Assembly: GCF_040712315.1 (NCBI RefSeq)
Contig: NC_134015.1
Location: 55,157,464 to 55,221,463, forward strand
Direction of reading: 5' to 3'
Length of the DNA stretch: 64,000 nt
Source: Castanea sativa
Taxonomy: Eukaryota; Streptophyta; Magnoliopsida; Fagales; Fagaceae
Made by a program: the position numbers and the translations under genes. The notes beneath the pieces were generated by a model. The model saw only the letters and a program-made list of their open reading frames with translations. It did not search any database and had not been told where the DNA came from. Positions 22,011 through 36,699 of the stretch are shown piece after piece (position 1 is the first letter of the stretch; every line of letters starts with the position of its first letter).

Positions 22011-25000
22011 GCACTAGATAGAGTGCAGCCTGGACTCGACGATCATACCCAGTTGACCCGGCAGCCGAATCATCGGTCAACTCCTCTTTGGAGGCACGCC
22101 TCCGATGAGGTATGTAGTTGTATTATTAATACATATTTGTTTTATAATTACCTCGTGTGCATTACCTAACACAATGCTCGTCCGTGTGCAGGAGGTGCTT
22201 GGCATCATAAAGGTTTGATGCCGTAAATGTGTATTGCCGCAGGCTGGGCTAGACCCACGTATCATGCAATACATAGATGCAGCAGGTTTGACCGGGTTAT
22301 TCAAGGTTCGTGAGATGGAGGTCGACCATGCCTTGATCATGGCCTTGGTCGAGTGGTGGCATCCGGAGACGCACACGTTCCACTTACCCCATGGAGAAAT
22401 GGGTATCACCTTGCAAGATATAGAGGTGATGTTGGGGGTTCTGGTGGATGGGGTGCCTATCACTGGGAAAACAGACTTGAAATGGAATTTGGTGTGCCGA
22501 GATTTGTTGGGGGATGAACCTCCAGTGATACCGAACACAAACAGGTCTACCCTTGCTGGGGCGAGGTTAAAATACACGTGGCTTGATGAACGGTTTACCG
22601 CTTCCCCAATTGCGGACGCTGGTGACAAAGTCGTGCAGCAATATGCTTGCTACCACCTACTTATACGGATGGGGGCCTTGTTGTTCATGGACAAGTCGGC
22701 GGACCGGGTCTCAGTGTTGGCTTTGCAGTTCCTCAACCCAATCAACAATGTGAGGCAGTACAGTTGGGGTAGTGTAGCATTGGCTTGGCTCTACAGGCAC
22801 CTTTGTAGTGCATCAAAGAAGGATGTGATGTAGATTGGAGGCGCGCTCTTGTTGGTGCAGCTATGGGCCTATGCAAGGTTCCCACGAATATGCCCTATTA
22901 CGACGCTGCCTCTACCGCCAGTACACTCGGGGCCCCTTTCCATTAGTTACGTTCATTGAGTTCTCGTTATTCAGGCTAAATGTCTCTTAGGAATAATTAT
23001 TTATGTGTAATAGTATATTATATTTTATTTGTCTCTTTGATATAATTAAAAAAATGTGAAACTAACAAACAAAAGAAACTTATCAATGCTTAGTATATGG
23101 ATGTGAGATATTTGTGCAAGTTTGTTAATTGTAAGTTCAGTAACGAGCATTTGTTGAAACCCCATGTTTGCTAGGTGGAGCGGCACAAAGAGCACCGCAA
23201 AGCATGCCACACACGTCCTTGTTGCGTACCATATTCAATTTTCTTATCCCTGCACACAATCTTCTCTTTTTCTTCCCCAATTTTCATACACTGCGAACTC
23301 TGTCTCAGGCTTGAACTCAATATAATTTCTTTGAATCTTGGAAGACATTTTCTAAGCCTAAAAATAAGTTTATCAATAAAATATAATAAAATAGGGAGCA
23401 CAAAAAAATAAAAGATAAAAGAAAACAAAAACCTAGATCTTTTACTATTTTCTGCAGATCAATGCTAGTCATTGTTTTAATTGCTTGTTGACTTCATTTT
23501 GTTAATATTTTGAACACAATGTTACCGATATTTTACTTTCTGGCAATAATCCCTGAAGATTTTGTGTACAAATTAAAGCAAGAAATTCCATGCTTTCCAT
23601 ATTACATATCACAAACATAATCTTAAATTAGTATGATGTCTCACTATCACAAATATAATCCACTTATGCAGATTGTATGGGAGCCCTACAAGCTTATGCT
23701 GGGCTCCTTGGCTGCGTATTGCATCGCCGGGCAGCATATTTGGAGGGCCGAGGTGCCATTGATATACTTTTGGATAGTGGAGGGGCATCATCTCGAGCGG
23801 GTCTTCCGTCAGTTTGGGATTAAGCAACCAGTTCCACTTGTTGTGGATACGTCGACTGAGCGTCACAGGATATCCCTCTAGGGTAAATGGGAGAACTGGT
23901 GGCAGAACATGCTCCCCATATTTAGCGATGGGCGAACCGAGAGCATGAAGTTCGTGCTGCCCCCCTCCTAGACAGTGATACAACATACCTCGTTGAGTAC
24001 ATGACGTGGTACAATCACAGCACAAGGCGGTACATAATACCAGAGTCTGCATACTGGGAAATCATGGTGAGGCAACAATTCCTTCCCCTTTGTTGAAACC
24101 ATTCTTCGATTAAATATCTTCAATTAATTATTGTCGTTACATCTCTATGAGTTTATCTTTCATTATATTTTAAAGTCAAAAAATACTATGATTTAAGTTC
24201 TTCATAAATAAGTGAATTTGTCTTGATCCAATTTGTTTGCGTGAGGAATGGTTATTTTTTGTTTTTTTGTTTTTGGTTGGCTTGTAATTTCAAACGGATG
24301 GTACAACTCTCTTTAGTAGTGATAATTAGACATTTCATGTTAATTCATAGTCACAGTAGATAGGCTTACCTCCAGGACTGAAAGCAAATTAGATATTTCA
24401 TGATAGATATTACCTCTAGGATTGGGAAGTCCCTTACTAAACTGTTTGTAGAATGCAATTTCCAACACCTATCTTTCTTCAAAGTCAAAGCCTAAAAAGC
24501 TAGTAATAGCAACTTCTAGTTTCTCAGGCCACAAAATAAAAGGAAAAAGAAAAAGGGACCTAACAGATTGGATATTGTTGTAGAACCACGATGTCTACAA
24601 AGCAACCATGAAAATTTCTAAAGTTGGGAAGGCAACTCCGGATTCTGTTGCAAGCAACACTATTTGGAATCCATATGCTCCTTATTTAGAATTTCATTAG
24701 CTATATATACTACAGACTCTTTTGAAATTCGAATAGATTTATCCATATTTTGCATCATACCTGCATTCTTGCTTTTATGACGCCCTTGTTTTGCAGGTTC
24801 AGACAATGCTTAGGTCTCTACAGAGATACGGCGAAGGTTCTGACATGCACAATGACCTTAAGCTGACACTAGAGCTTGTGGAAGAGCTGGGCCGACTTAA
24901 ATTGGTAGATGCCCTTGCAGAAGCATCCGACATTGGTAGACAGGCCTCGGGTCGTAGCGGGCAAAGTGGTGGGTCTCGAGGTGGTGGACGCCGTGGAGGT

Positions 25001-25481
25001 GGTCGAGCTGGTCGTGGCTGTACGACTTAGCCCGATCCCATCTACGACGAAGAGGTTGACTCCAAGGCAGAAGAGTCATGGCTTGTGGGTGATTGGGTAC
25101 TGTCTGACGATGGCGGCAGGACACTATGATGCACATCTAATGCTGCTGCTGGGCCATCCCACACCGCCGGTCATGAGGACACTGTTCCAGCCCAGACTAC
25201 GTCCCGTGGTGCTAGCACGGACTATGAGGACCCTCCTTGTATGTCGCCCCTAGTTTTCAGTGGATCCGTCCATGATGGTGGATGCATAATTGTCCCCACA
25301 CCAGGCATGCCCACCCCACCTCTAGTGCATGTGGAGCCCACCATGGCAACTTCATCTCCAACCCCCCACGATGAGGCTGTATAGATTGAGCAAATACCAG
25401 CTGAGGACATTGAGCCGGTTGAGGATTTGCGATGATCGCGACGCCCTCCTGCGCATGCTCCTGATTGCTGGACTGGTGATG
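22011..25481 (+). pseudogene. Plant mobile domain (PMD/aminotransferase-like) gene, broken
   Basis: The exons recognised are 22011-22109, 22192 to about 22930, 23672-24066 and 24797-25481, most with GT...AG borders. They encode the plant mobile domain: GLDPRIMQYIDAAGLTGLFK, then ETHTFHLPHGEMGITLQDIE, then GGALLLVQLWAYARFPRICP, then WEPYKLMLGSLAAYCIAGQH and FWIVEGHHLERVFRQFG. A C-terminal tail follows with an RGG-like run, SGGSRGGGRRGGGRAGRG. PMD proteins include MAIN/MAIL1, which maintain genome silencing and meristems, but many copies ride in MULE or retroelement units. Breaks: TAG at 22831-22833 where CAG is likely, TAG at 23880, a frameshift near 23960 and more in the tail. The 5' end abuts the truncated LTR at 21857. 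Transposon origin is likelier than a host gene. Confidence 0.75.
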
Positions 25482-26028
25482 GTTTGTACTTCGTCTATAC
25501 TTCTCATCTTCTTGAGCTACTTATACTATGCATTTGATTGAATATGTTAATTTAATCATACTTTTGTGTCTGATGAAACAGGTAAGATTAGACCTGTGTG
25601 GGCATATGGGCAGAAACGAAAAGATCATTGAGCAGTCAGATAGTGTGTGCTTATACTTCCTTCCCAAAAGTTGACTGGATATTTCCGTTTCACTTTTCTT
25701 TTAAAGTTGTATCTTTTTTTTAGAGCTTATATATGGTGGAAAAAATGCAGCCCGTAATTCGTACATATTTGCAATTTTTTTCATTTTGGCTTTTGTGCGT
25801 GCTTCTTCTTACTGGGTTTTTGGTTTTAGATTTTTAGCTACCTCAGTAATATTTTCACACAAACTTTATGACAAAATGATGTTAATCCTGCAGTAGCCTG
25901 CAAGAGGTTGGTCAACACAGTGATTCTTGTATTTATGTTGTGCCATTCTAATTTCTTTTTTCACTTGTTTCCTTGTTAAGAAATTTATTTGAACTTCAAT
26001 TATTTAAATAATTTTTAATTTATTCCAG
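25482..26028. other. Spacer between PMD gene and flippase fragment
   Basis: No coding structure recognised. A few codons near 25582-25640 could be a last PMD exon, ending at a stop after QSD. The AT-rich remainder ends in a splice acceptor (TATTCCAG) used by the next fragment. Confidence 0.45.
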
Positions 26029-26330
26029 AGCAGTGTCATGTTCAGAAGACTTACAAAGAATGGAGGAGAGTTTGAGGAGCAGACTCAGGAGCATATTAAT
26101 GACTATGCCAGTGCTAGTTTGAGGACCTTGGTGCTTGCATATCGTGAACTCGATGAGGAGGAATATAATAAGTTTAATGAAGAATTTACTGAGGCCAAGA
26201 ACTCCATGAGTGCAGATCATGAGGAAATGATGAAGGAAGTGGCAGAGAAGATTAAGAAGGATTTGCTTATAGGAATTGCAGAACATGTCACCCTTGTAGT
26301 CTTAACTTTCACAATTACAAAATTTTAGGT
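26029..26330 (+). pseudogene. P4-ATPase (ALA4-7-like aminophospholipid flippase) exon fragment
   Basis: After an acceptor AG at 26027-26028 the frame reads [40 protein letters not shown] and [20 protein letters not shown], matching the nucleotide-binding/P-domain linker of plant ALA-type flippases (membrane P4-ATPases that move phospholipids between leaflets). In the family this is followed by the LLGATAVEDKLQ motif. Here, after KKDLLIG, the sequence no longer matches and the frame ends at 26328. No phosphorylation motif (DKTGT) or membrane segment is present. It is one exon of a much larger gene, in the same orientation as the adjacent ISWI copy, which suggests two host genes were copied into one unit. 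Confidence 0.78.
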
Positions 26331-26719
26331 TATAGAGAATATTAATACAAATTTTCCATGAGAATCTTTGGAGGTCAATGTCATGGAAGGAAAAGATCCC
26401 ATGAACAGTGCTTTATTTTGTCATGTGTATCTTTTGTGATTGTCTCTAAGTCTAGTTTCTTATTCATCGTGATTATGGTTTTTTTTATTGTAAACTGTAT
26501 CTTCGTGTTGGGCTTTATTTTTGTTAATTTATCCTGCTCCATATATGCCTTAACTTGGTCCTGAGAGTGTCATGGTTATTTTACGCCCCGAATTTTAGTC
26601 GCTTTCAATATCTTTTGGGAGTTAGTGTTCTATTTCTTTTTCTGGGTGATTAGTTGTTGGTATCTGCTGGGACACTAATTTCTTTAATCTAAATGCAATG
26701 TTGTTTTCTCGTTGTGTAG
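26331..26719. other. Non-coding spacer or intron before the ISWI copy
   Basis: T-rich sequence without a recognisable ORF. It ends in TGTGTAG, which serves as acceptor for the first recognised ISWI exon. Confidence 0.5.
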
Positions 26720-29705
<2,986 letters not shown>

Positions 29706-29973
29706 ATTTTCTTTACTGAGTTTCATACTGCTGAATTATTTACAACAAAAAAAGAGTCTGCGACTTTTTATACTAGTCTTTGCTCAGGAAGACCATGAGG
29801 GACGATCAACTTTGTCTTTGTAAATCTTTGTCAATTTTGAACCCTTCTATAGGTATAAAAATTGTCATAGTTTTGAAAGTGACTATTGAGAAAATTTTGT
29901 CATTTCCCATGTAATCATGTTACTCAAATAACTTCAATAAACTGTTTTTTTTATATATAAAAAAATGCAAAAT

Positions 29974-30013
<40 letters not shown>

Positions 30014-30540
30014 TTATGCAAAATGACTTCAAGTACAAGTGTTGAATCATTAGTGATAGTCATCTAGTTAGTCTCTCACATTATGCTCTTCGTGTTACAC
30101 ATTTTTATTTTATTTTTACAAGTCATAAATGTGATTGATGTTAATATCCTCCTACCATACCAAAATATTACTAATTTAGTATTGGCCCAAAGCTTCAAGG
30201 GCCTCATATTGTGCCCAACGCAAATCTCTCTTTTTGTATTATGTAACTACACAATAATGGACTGAAGTGAACCAAATTTATCTCATACAACCACGTCAAT
30301 ACTGAATAGGGTAAAATGGAGCGAATAGAACCTACTAGACCGATTAGGACCAAATGAGACCAAAGTAGACAGGATGGACCGAATAAGACCAAAGTAGTGC
30401 TGAAAATAATAAGGTTACTTGCCATATATACATATCTGCCATCCCAAGTCTTCTAGAAAACGATGTTGCTTCTATTTAAACCACACACACGAAACTAGTT
30501 GGCATATAGACATATCTTACAGAATACCACAACAAGAAGT
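29706..30540. other. Non-genic spacer with CT microsatellite
   Basis: No gene seen. It contains the (CT)n tract and, around 30300-30400, repeats of GACCAAA/GACCGA (GGACCAAATGAGACCAAAG, GGACCGAATAAGACCAAAG) that look like the subterminal part of a small element, without clear ends. Confidence 0.45.
29976..30010. repeat. (CT)n microsatellite
   Basis: About 35 uninterrupted bases of CT dinucleotide. Confidence 0.95.
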
Positions 30541-30559
30541 CATATTTTTGCATTCATTT

Positions 30560-30996
30560 ACCCGTACGTTGTCTCGTTGATGCATTGACTTCATCATCCC
30601 CCACAACATGGGCCACCATTTCATTCAACATGTTCGCACTCAAGGTTGCAATCCTCCTTACGTGGTCACGCTCCTCAATGGCAACTTCCAACTGATACCT
30701 CAACAAGTTTTCCTAATGTCTCTACTATCGTAGTTGGTTCCTCCGCTTGGAGAAGTGCTCGATGGAGTTGAGGTTGACATGTTCGGAGTTGCCCACGATG
30801 CAGACGCACCACCCTGTAAATCCATACCATTACGATGCAAATACTCCATGTATGCGACTTTTGCTTCCCTTCGATCTTTATATGATTTGTGATTGGCATT
30901 TGGGAACTTATGAACTTGTCTGCTCGCATCTAGCCAACTGTTGTATATGCTTGGAACACGACCATTAAACACAATGTAGGTACATCCCATCCCGCT
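30560..30996 (-). pseudogene. Small ORF with viroplasmin / RNase H1 N-terminal-like domain
   Basis: Minus-strand codons read MGCTYIVFNGRVPSIYNSWL, DASRQVHKFPNANHKSYKDR and REAKVAYMEYLHRNG. This fits the fold shared by the RNase H1 hybrid-binding domain and the caulimovirus 'viroplasmin' domain: an aromatic-rich start, GRVPSIYNSW, then the KSYKDRREA turn and helix. It binds RNA-DNA hybrids in RNase H1. Here it is followed by a Ser/Thr/Pro-rich linker and no RNase H catalytic domain. A frameshift near 30700 moves the likely tail (ANMLNEMVAHVVGDDEVNAS) to another frame. It lies 2 kb upstream of, and opposite to, the MULE transposase; similar small proteins are common in plant repeats. No function can be claimed. 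Confidence 0.55.
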
Positions 30997-31084
30997 CTAC
31001 AAACACGCATTGGTGGGATGTCTTTGCACCAGGATTTGCAGATGCATACCTTCTTACTAGTGGAATAGGTATAGGTTGTTATAG

Positions 31085-31285
31085 GAAAACTGGGAAGAAG
31101 AACTTGATTTCTAAGAGGTCGAGTTATGTAGAACAAGATCCCCTGGAGGTTAGGAATAACTCGATTTCTAAATAATCGAGTTATGAGGGTAACTCGATTC
31201 TTCATTTGTCGAGTTTCTAAATTGCCATCACATCAATAACGTCTAGTAAATGTAACTCGGCCACCTAACAGTCGAGTTTTTAGTA
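31085..31285. repeat. Cluster of AACTCGAT/ATCGAGTT hairpins, left cluster
   Basis: Four imperfect hairpins pair AACTCGAT-like with TCGAGTT-like arms across 8-15 bases, the clearest being AACTCGATTTCTAAATAATC followed by GAGTTAT. The same motif forms the tandem array at 36700-37965 and clusters at 42190-42350 and 52385-52700. Confidence 0.7.
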
Positions 31286-31339
31286 CCTTGACTACCTAGA
31301 AATTGTGTTATGATTCACGACCCCTTCTCCACATATGGG

Positions 31340-31624
31340 AACCCATGCACGTGTTTGGCTTCTGAAAAGCTTTACGGTGATGGGTTCTAAATAAGAAAGC
31401 TTGACAGGATTCCTAATTTCCTACTAGTTCCTGTGTTGGCATTTTCCTCCTCACTATTTCATCCTCACCAAGCATGCTATAGTTGTGGTCCCCTCCTTCT
31501 TTGTTGTGGCACATCTTCCTTGACTGGTATATCTTCACTTTTGTAGAAACTGTAATTACATTTGGATTGACACTTTAGTGTGTGGGTTTTGATTACCTTC
31601 TTAGTATGATTTTGACACTCTGTG

Positions 31625-31668
<44 letters not shown>

Positions 31669-31719
31669 GTATGTCTATATATCTATATATAAAATAATTA
31701 ACTACGTACCCATATATGA

Positions 31720-31755
<36 letters not shown>

Positions 31756-31942
31756 CTATATATAAACAAAATGACTACGTACCCATGGAGGATCACACAC
31801 ACACACATATATAGGAACACATTAAGTCATCAATTTTTAGAAACATGATGTCGGGAATTGGAAAATTTTTCAATACTCAAATAACCTTTTTCCAAAAATG
31901 ATTAATTATTGTGTGCCCTTAGGGTACACATTCGCAAAGTCC

Positions 31943-31991
<49 letters not shown>

Positions 31992-32351
31992 TAGTAACAT
32001 TGTATACACACACGCACACACACACACACACACATATAGTAATGTATGCATTCATCCATAACTATCAACAATGATGTAACAAGCAATCATAGGTTTAAAT
32101 TGTGTGGCTCTTTCGATTCTGAAAAGCTTTAGTGCTTGGGTTCTGAACAAGAAAGCTTGAGAGGATTCCTCATGTTCGTCTGAACAAGTTTGTTACGAAT
32201 TCTTAGGATATCAATATAGTGCATCTGTAAAACTTTTATTGTACGTTCAAGTGCGTAAAGATTAATTACTGTTGACTTTTGGAAAAACTATGATTACAGT
32301 TGGATTGACACTTTAGTGTGAATGTGATTACCTTCTTACTATGATTCTGAC

Positions 32352-32385
<34 letters not shown>

Positions 32386-32549
32386 TATATATATATATAT
32401 AATGTGTGCCCTTAGGGCACACATTAAACCGTCAATTTTTGGAAACATGACATCGGGAATTCAAAAAGTTGTCAATACTTTTTCAATTTTGGAAAAAAAT
32501 TGATTGATTATTGTGTTCCCTTAGGGCACACATTTTCGCAAAATCCTAA

Positions 32550-32585
<36 letters not shown>

Positions 32586-32885
32586 TAGTGACACTGTATA
32601 CATATACATGTCCAAACATACATGTGATTCCCTATGATGATGATATATGCATACATCCATAGCTATCAGTAATGATGTAACAACCAATCATGGGTTTAAA
32701 TTGTGTGGCTCTTTCAGTTCTGAATAGCTTTAGTGTGTAGGTTCTGAACAAGAAAGCTTGAGAGGATTCCTCCTGTTCGTCTGAACAAGTTTGTTAAGAA
32801 TACTTAGGATATCAATATAGTGCGTCTGTAAAAGTTTTATTGTACGTTCAAGTGCGTAAAGATTAATTACTGTTGTGTTAACATG
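31340..32885. repeat. Three-copy tandem repeat (600-750 bp) full of TG/CA/TA microsatellites
   Basis: Shared landmarks recur in order: AAGCTTGA.AGGATTCCT at about 31398, 32153 and 32755; GGATTGACACTTTAGTGTG at about 31563 and 32300; GGGAATT with GTGTGCCCTTAGGG near 31850-31925 and 32400-32525. Pure dinucleotide runs lie at 31720-31752 (CA), 31950-31990 (TG), 32354-32400 (TG then TA) and 32553-32584 (TG). No ORF. Confidence 0.8.
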
Positions 32886-32938
32886 TGTTAATATCTTTTG
32901 CACGATAACCACAATTAATTGTCTTATCCAGGTCTACC

Positions 32939-35575
32939 ATGGGTCATCATTGCTTCTATGTTTACTACGATGGGGAGCAATATTTCCATGACTTGCATGG
33001 GCTTTCCTACAGAGGCGAGTCAGTGAAGAAGAAGTTCATTGAGTTGAAATGCGGATCACACTTGAGAAAAATGCACCGGAAGATAATGGAAGCTCTAGGG
33101 TTGGACAAGGTGTCACATAAGATATCCATTGTGTACCATGCCCCCTAGCTACTTGTCAGTACTCAGGCATTCTACAACTCAAATCCGTTGGATTGCGATG
33201 CTGACGTGGACATGATGTGGACAGTGATTAAGAGGACCCCCCAGTTCATAGCGTCTGACTTGTATGTAATAGTTGAGGCTGTTAGGTTCCATGCTAGTGC
33301 AAGTTCGCAACATGGCAGTGGGGTGGAAGAGCCACACTCATCTCCGCTTGACGTGCATCCTTCCTTTGCTGATGCCACGCCTTTGCCCTACAACACTCAA
33401 CCATGCAGTGCAGTTGATGATTTAGACAACACCCAAGAAGCTGAAGTGTTGGGTGCCACCCAGACACATGATGTGGGAGGGCCTAGTCACACATATGAAC
33501 ATGTCCAAGCCTATATGGATGGAGGACTTGATGTTGATCCCAGTCAAGATGTGTACGAAGAGTTCATTGATAATTATAGACCGGTGGACAATCTAGAGGT
33601 CTTAGATGAGCTCCAGCTTGAACAGAATAAGGAGGCTTGCCCTAATATGTTCCTATCCCAAAATGGATCAAATCAAACACATGGGAAATTATTAATGACC
33701 CATCACCTGCATTGGGTACAGGACAGCTTACAAGTTGGCATAAAGGTGATTCGCCGCAAAAGGGAATGCTATTCAAGAATAAAGCCTCCACTCAGTATGT
33801 GTTGACCCTCTACTCTGTGGAGCATAATAAGCAATACAAGGTCATCAAGTCTGATACGAATAGGCTGGTAGTGCGGTGCATACGTGATGCATGTCCATGG
33901 TCAATTCAGGCTAGCTGCAGCAAAAAGCACGGGATGTGGGTGATCAGTAAATGCGAGGGTCCCCACAGTTGCACATCCCTCCAGGTAGCGTTCGATGGAC
34001 GGATGATGGATTCAAAGTTCATTTCCATTGCACTTAAGTAGTATATACGGGAGGACATTGCAAGATCCGTAAAGGACCTACGTAGTATGCTGCATGCGAA
34101 GCATTCGCATGAAGTTAGTATGTACAAGGTTTGGGAAGCCAAACATAAGGCAATTACGCGTATTTACGGGGATTTTGATGAGTCTTACATGGAATTGCCA
34201 CGGTTTCTAGCGGCATTGTCCAATGCAGATCCGGACACTATAACAACATTAAAGTGCGACCCCTGTGTCCAGGGGACTTGTATATTCAACTCCGCGTTTG
34301 GGGCTTTCGGTCCGTGTATTAAAAGGTTTAGGCATTACAGGCTGGTTATAAGCATAGATGCAACACACCTCTATGGCAAGTACAAAGGAAAGCTGTTGAT
34401 AGCAATGGCAACAGATGGTAAAAACGAGGTTTATCCACTCACATTTGCCGTTGTTGAAAGTGAGAGCACGGAGACATGGGGATGGTTCTTGGCATGCTTG
34501 CTGACCTATGTTACGAATTGGACCAATTTGTGTATAATCTCCGACAGGCATTGTGGGATACAATCATGCTTTGATGACACCACTAGGGGCTACTTGCAAC
34601 CGCCCTTAACCCATCACCGGTATTGCCTCTGCCATTTAGTAAGCAATGTTAACACTACCTTCAAAAGTGTGGTGTTGAAGAACTTGGTATGGAGGGCAGC
34701 AACTGCGAATTAAGTTAGGAAGTTTGAAAACACAATGGATTGCATCAAGAATGTCAATCCAGATGCGTACGACTATCTTAAGGATGTACCTCAAGAAAAG
34801 TGGACACTTGCACATGACCATAGGCATCAATATGGGGTAATGACAACCAACCTATCAGAGTGCTTCAATGGGGTACTTAAGGGCGCACGTAGCTTGCCCA
34901 TAACTGCAATGGTGAAGTTCACATTGTACAAGGTGAACTCGTACTTTGACGATTGTCGAAACAAAACCCTACAGCAGTTGGAAGAGGGGCAAGTGTGGTG
35001 CAAATATGCCTATGACAAGTTCGAGGCAAATAAAGAGAAGGCGAAGCTCCATATGGTTAGAAGGATGAGCGCGCAACAGCACCTATATATAGTGGAGACA
35101 CAATCTTCACTGTTGAGCACTGGCGGGGGAGCTCACACCCATAGGGTTCCCTCATGGACATGACATGCACGTTTGGGAAATGGGAAGCAAACAAGATCCC
35201 ATGTTCACACTTGATAGCAGTTTGTGCCAAGCACAACCACGATGCCACAAAGTATATGGATCGTTTCTACCACTTGGAAGAACAGTATCACAGCTACGAG
35301 CCGATATTCCAACCACTAAAAGATAGGTCGGAATGGTCGGAGCCAGAAGAAAGGAGAACAGTGATGCCAAACCTACGGTTGATCCAAGGGAAAGGTCGGC
35401 CGAAGTCCACGAGAATCCGCAATGAGATGGATGCCAAGATAGGGAGTTGCCAACCTCATTGTGGATTGAGAATGGACCAAAGTCAAAGTGTGGGTTGTGT
35501 CATCAAGAGGGTCATAATCGTCGTAGATGTTCGACTCGAAATGTGGCATCAACAAGCCGTGGTGCTATGTAGTAG
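32939..35575 (+). pseudogene. MuDR/MULE transposase, broken but with DDE residues
   Basis: Order of domains: an N-terminal region (YVYYDGEQYFHDLHGLSYRG), a long acidic linker, the MuDR zinc-binding-like domain (VVRCIRDACPWSIQASCSKK; GPHSCTS), the MULE catalytic domain (VISIDATHLYGKYKGKLLIA; CIISDRHCGI; NLSECFNGVLKGA), a SWIM finger (CTFGKWEANKIPCSHLIAVC) and a CCHC knuckle (CGLCHQEGHNRRRC, about 35489-35530). The catalytic triad is visible: Asp codon 34357, Asp 34543, Glu 34858. MULE transposases cut and paste Mutator-like DNA elements in the nucleus. Breaks: TAG 33146-33148, frameshift near 33700, TAG 34039-34041, TAA 34711-34713, frameshift near 35100-35160 and another near 35430. The knuckle frame ends at paired TAGs. 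Start chosen at 32939, the first Met of the open frame, after an AG acceptor-like site. Confidence 0.88.
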
Positions 35576-36150
35576 GTAACAATTACAAGTCATAGTAAGA
35601 AGGGGGTATCATAAGTTATTCTTCTTTACATTACTGACAATTAGTCTTGTTACAAGTGGTCTAAACAGAATGAATTGAAATGTTTAGGTATGCATGATGT
35701 TAGAGGTGTAAACTATGATGATATATGTAATTTGTTAATAATGGACGAACCCCTACATTTGTAGATATTACATTATATGAGTTATAATTAAGATTCCTGG
35801 AGTAATTTTTAGATTGGAACCATGATAGTAATACCAATGTATCAAATTTAGCTACACTTTGGGCAATCTTGTGATTACTTGTTGAAGTAGTTGCAGTTAG
35901 TCTTAACTCCTAGCTATTACCATTCCAAGTCTTCTATCCCAGTTTTGGTGTTCTTTCAATCTTATTGTTTGTGGTGTACATATTCTAGTATTCATGGGGT
36001 CTCTATTTCCCTAACTGTATATGTTTTGCTTTAGATTGCTAATTTTGACCAAGGTGTAACTTTAGAAGATCCTCATTTAAGCAGGCAAGCTTCAAGGTTC
36101 TTCTGTATTTGTCAATTCAATTTATTAATTAATGTGGGTTGTATACTAAT
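35576..36150. other. Spacer after the MULE transposase
   Basis: AT-rich sequence; no ORF or element terminus recognised. Confidence 0.45.
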
Positions 36151-36167
36151 TTTTGTGTTGGTTACTC

Positions 36168-36371
36168 CTCAGAAAGGAGGTAGCCTTGAAGCAAAGGGAG
36201 ATTTGTAGTTCCATTACTGTTGCCATGTCCTGTGTGGCAAAGGTGCCAGACTTAAGACGTACCATTGATGAAGTTGTTAGAATGATTGAAGAAATCCGAC
36301 AATCATACTCAGAGAACCGGCCATCTTCTGAAGAGAACAAATCCAATGACTCAAATGTGCAGACTCCATGA
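36168..36371 (+). pseudogene. C-terminal fragment of a probable inactive LRR receptor kinase (At5g58300-like)
   Basis: After an acceptor-like CAG the frame reads ITVAMSCVAKVPDLRRTIDE, then VVRMIEEIRQSYSENRPSSE, then ENKSNDSNVQTP and a TGA stop. This is the end of the kinase fold (helix H/I, 'AM.CVA..PD.RP.I.EVV.MIEEIR') plus the tail of plant 'probable inactive receptor kinases', membrane proteins with LRR ectodomains. The family arginine-proline is RR here. LRRs, membrane helix and the rest of the kinase domain are absent. It lies between the MULE transposase and the hairpin array and looks captured. Confidence 0.75.
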
Positions 36372-36695
36372 TTTCCTAAAACCATTGTTGGCGTATGCTT
36401 TCTAAGTTTCAAGTTACAATTGTCAAGAATTCATCTAATGCAGAATTGAACATTTTATTTTTGTACATTAATGGATTTAAATGTATAAAGGCTCTTTACT
36501 TACAAATAAGCTTGTATCGATGATTTTCTTATTTGCGTATTGGAATTAAGGGAATGATTTATTGATGGATGTGGTTGGAATTATATGGATGATTTGATTA
36601 TGGAAGTGGTTAGAAGTAGATGGATCAGCAGTTGTTTATAGTATGGTTGTGAACAGTGCTACATGAGTTCTTACTCCATGTAGGAAATGTATTCC
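36372..36695. other. Spacer following the kinase fragment
   Basis: May contain the 3' untranslated region of the copied kinase gene. Nothing else recognised. Confidence 0.4.
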
Positions 36696-36699
36696 CAAA

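Noticed and set aside
22077..22628. 183-codon open frame on the minus strand opposite the PMD exon
   Set aside because: It is the antisense shadow of the PMD coding exon and shows no motif of its own.
33712..34041. Separate small gene
   Set aside because: It is the frameshifted continuation of the MULE transposase (MuDR-type zinc domain).
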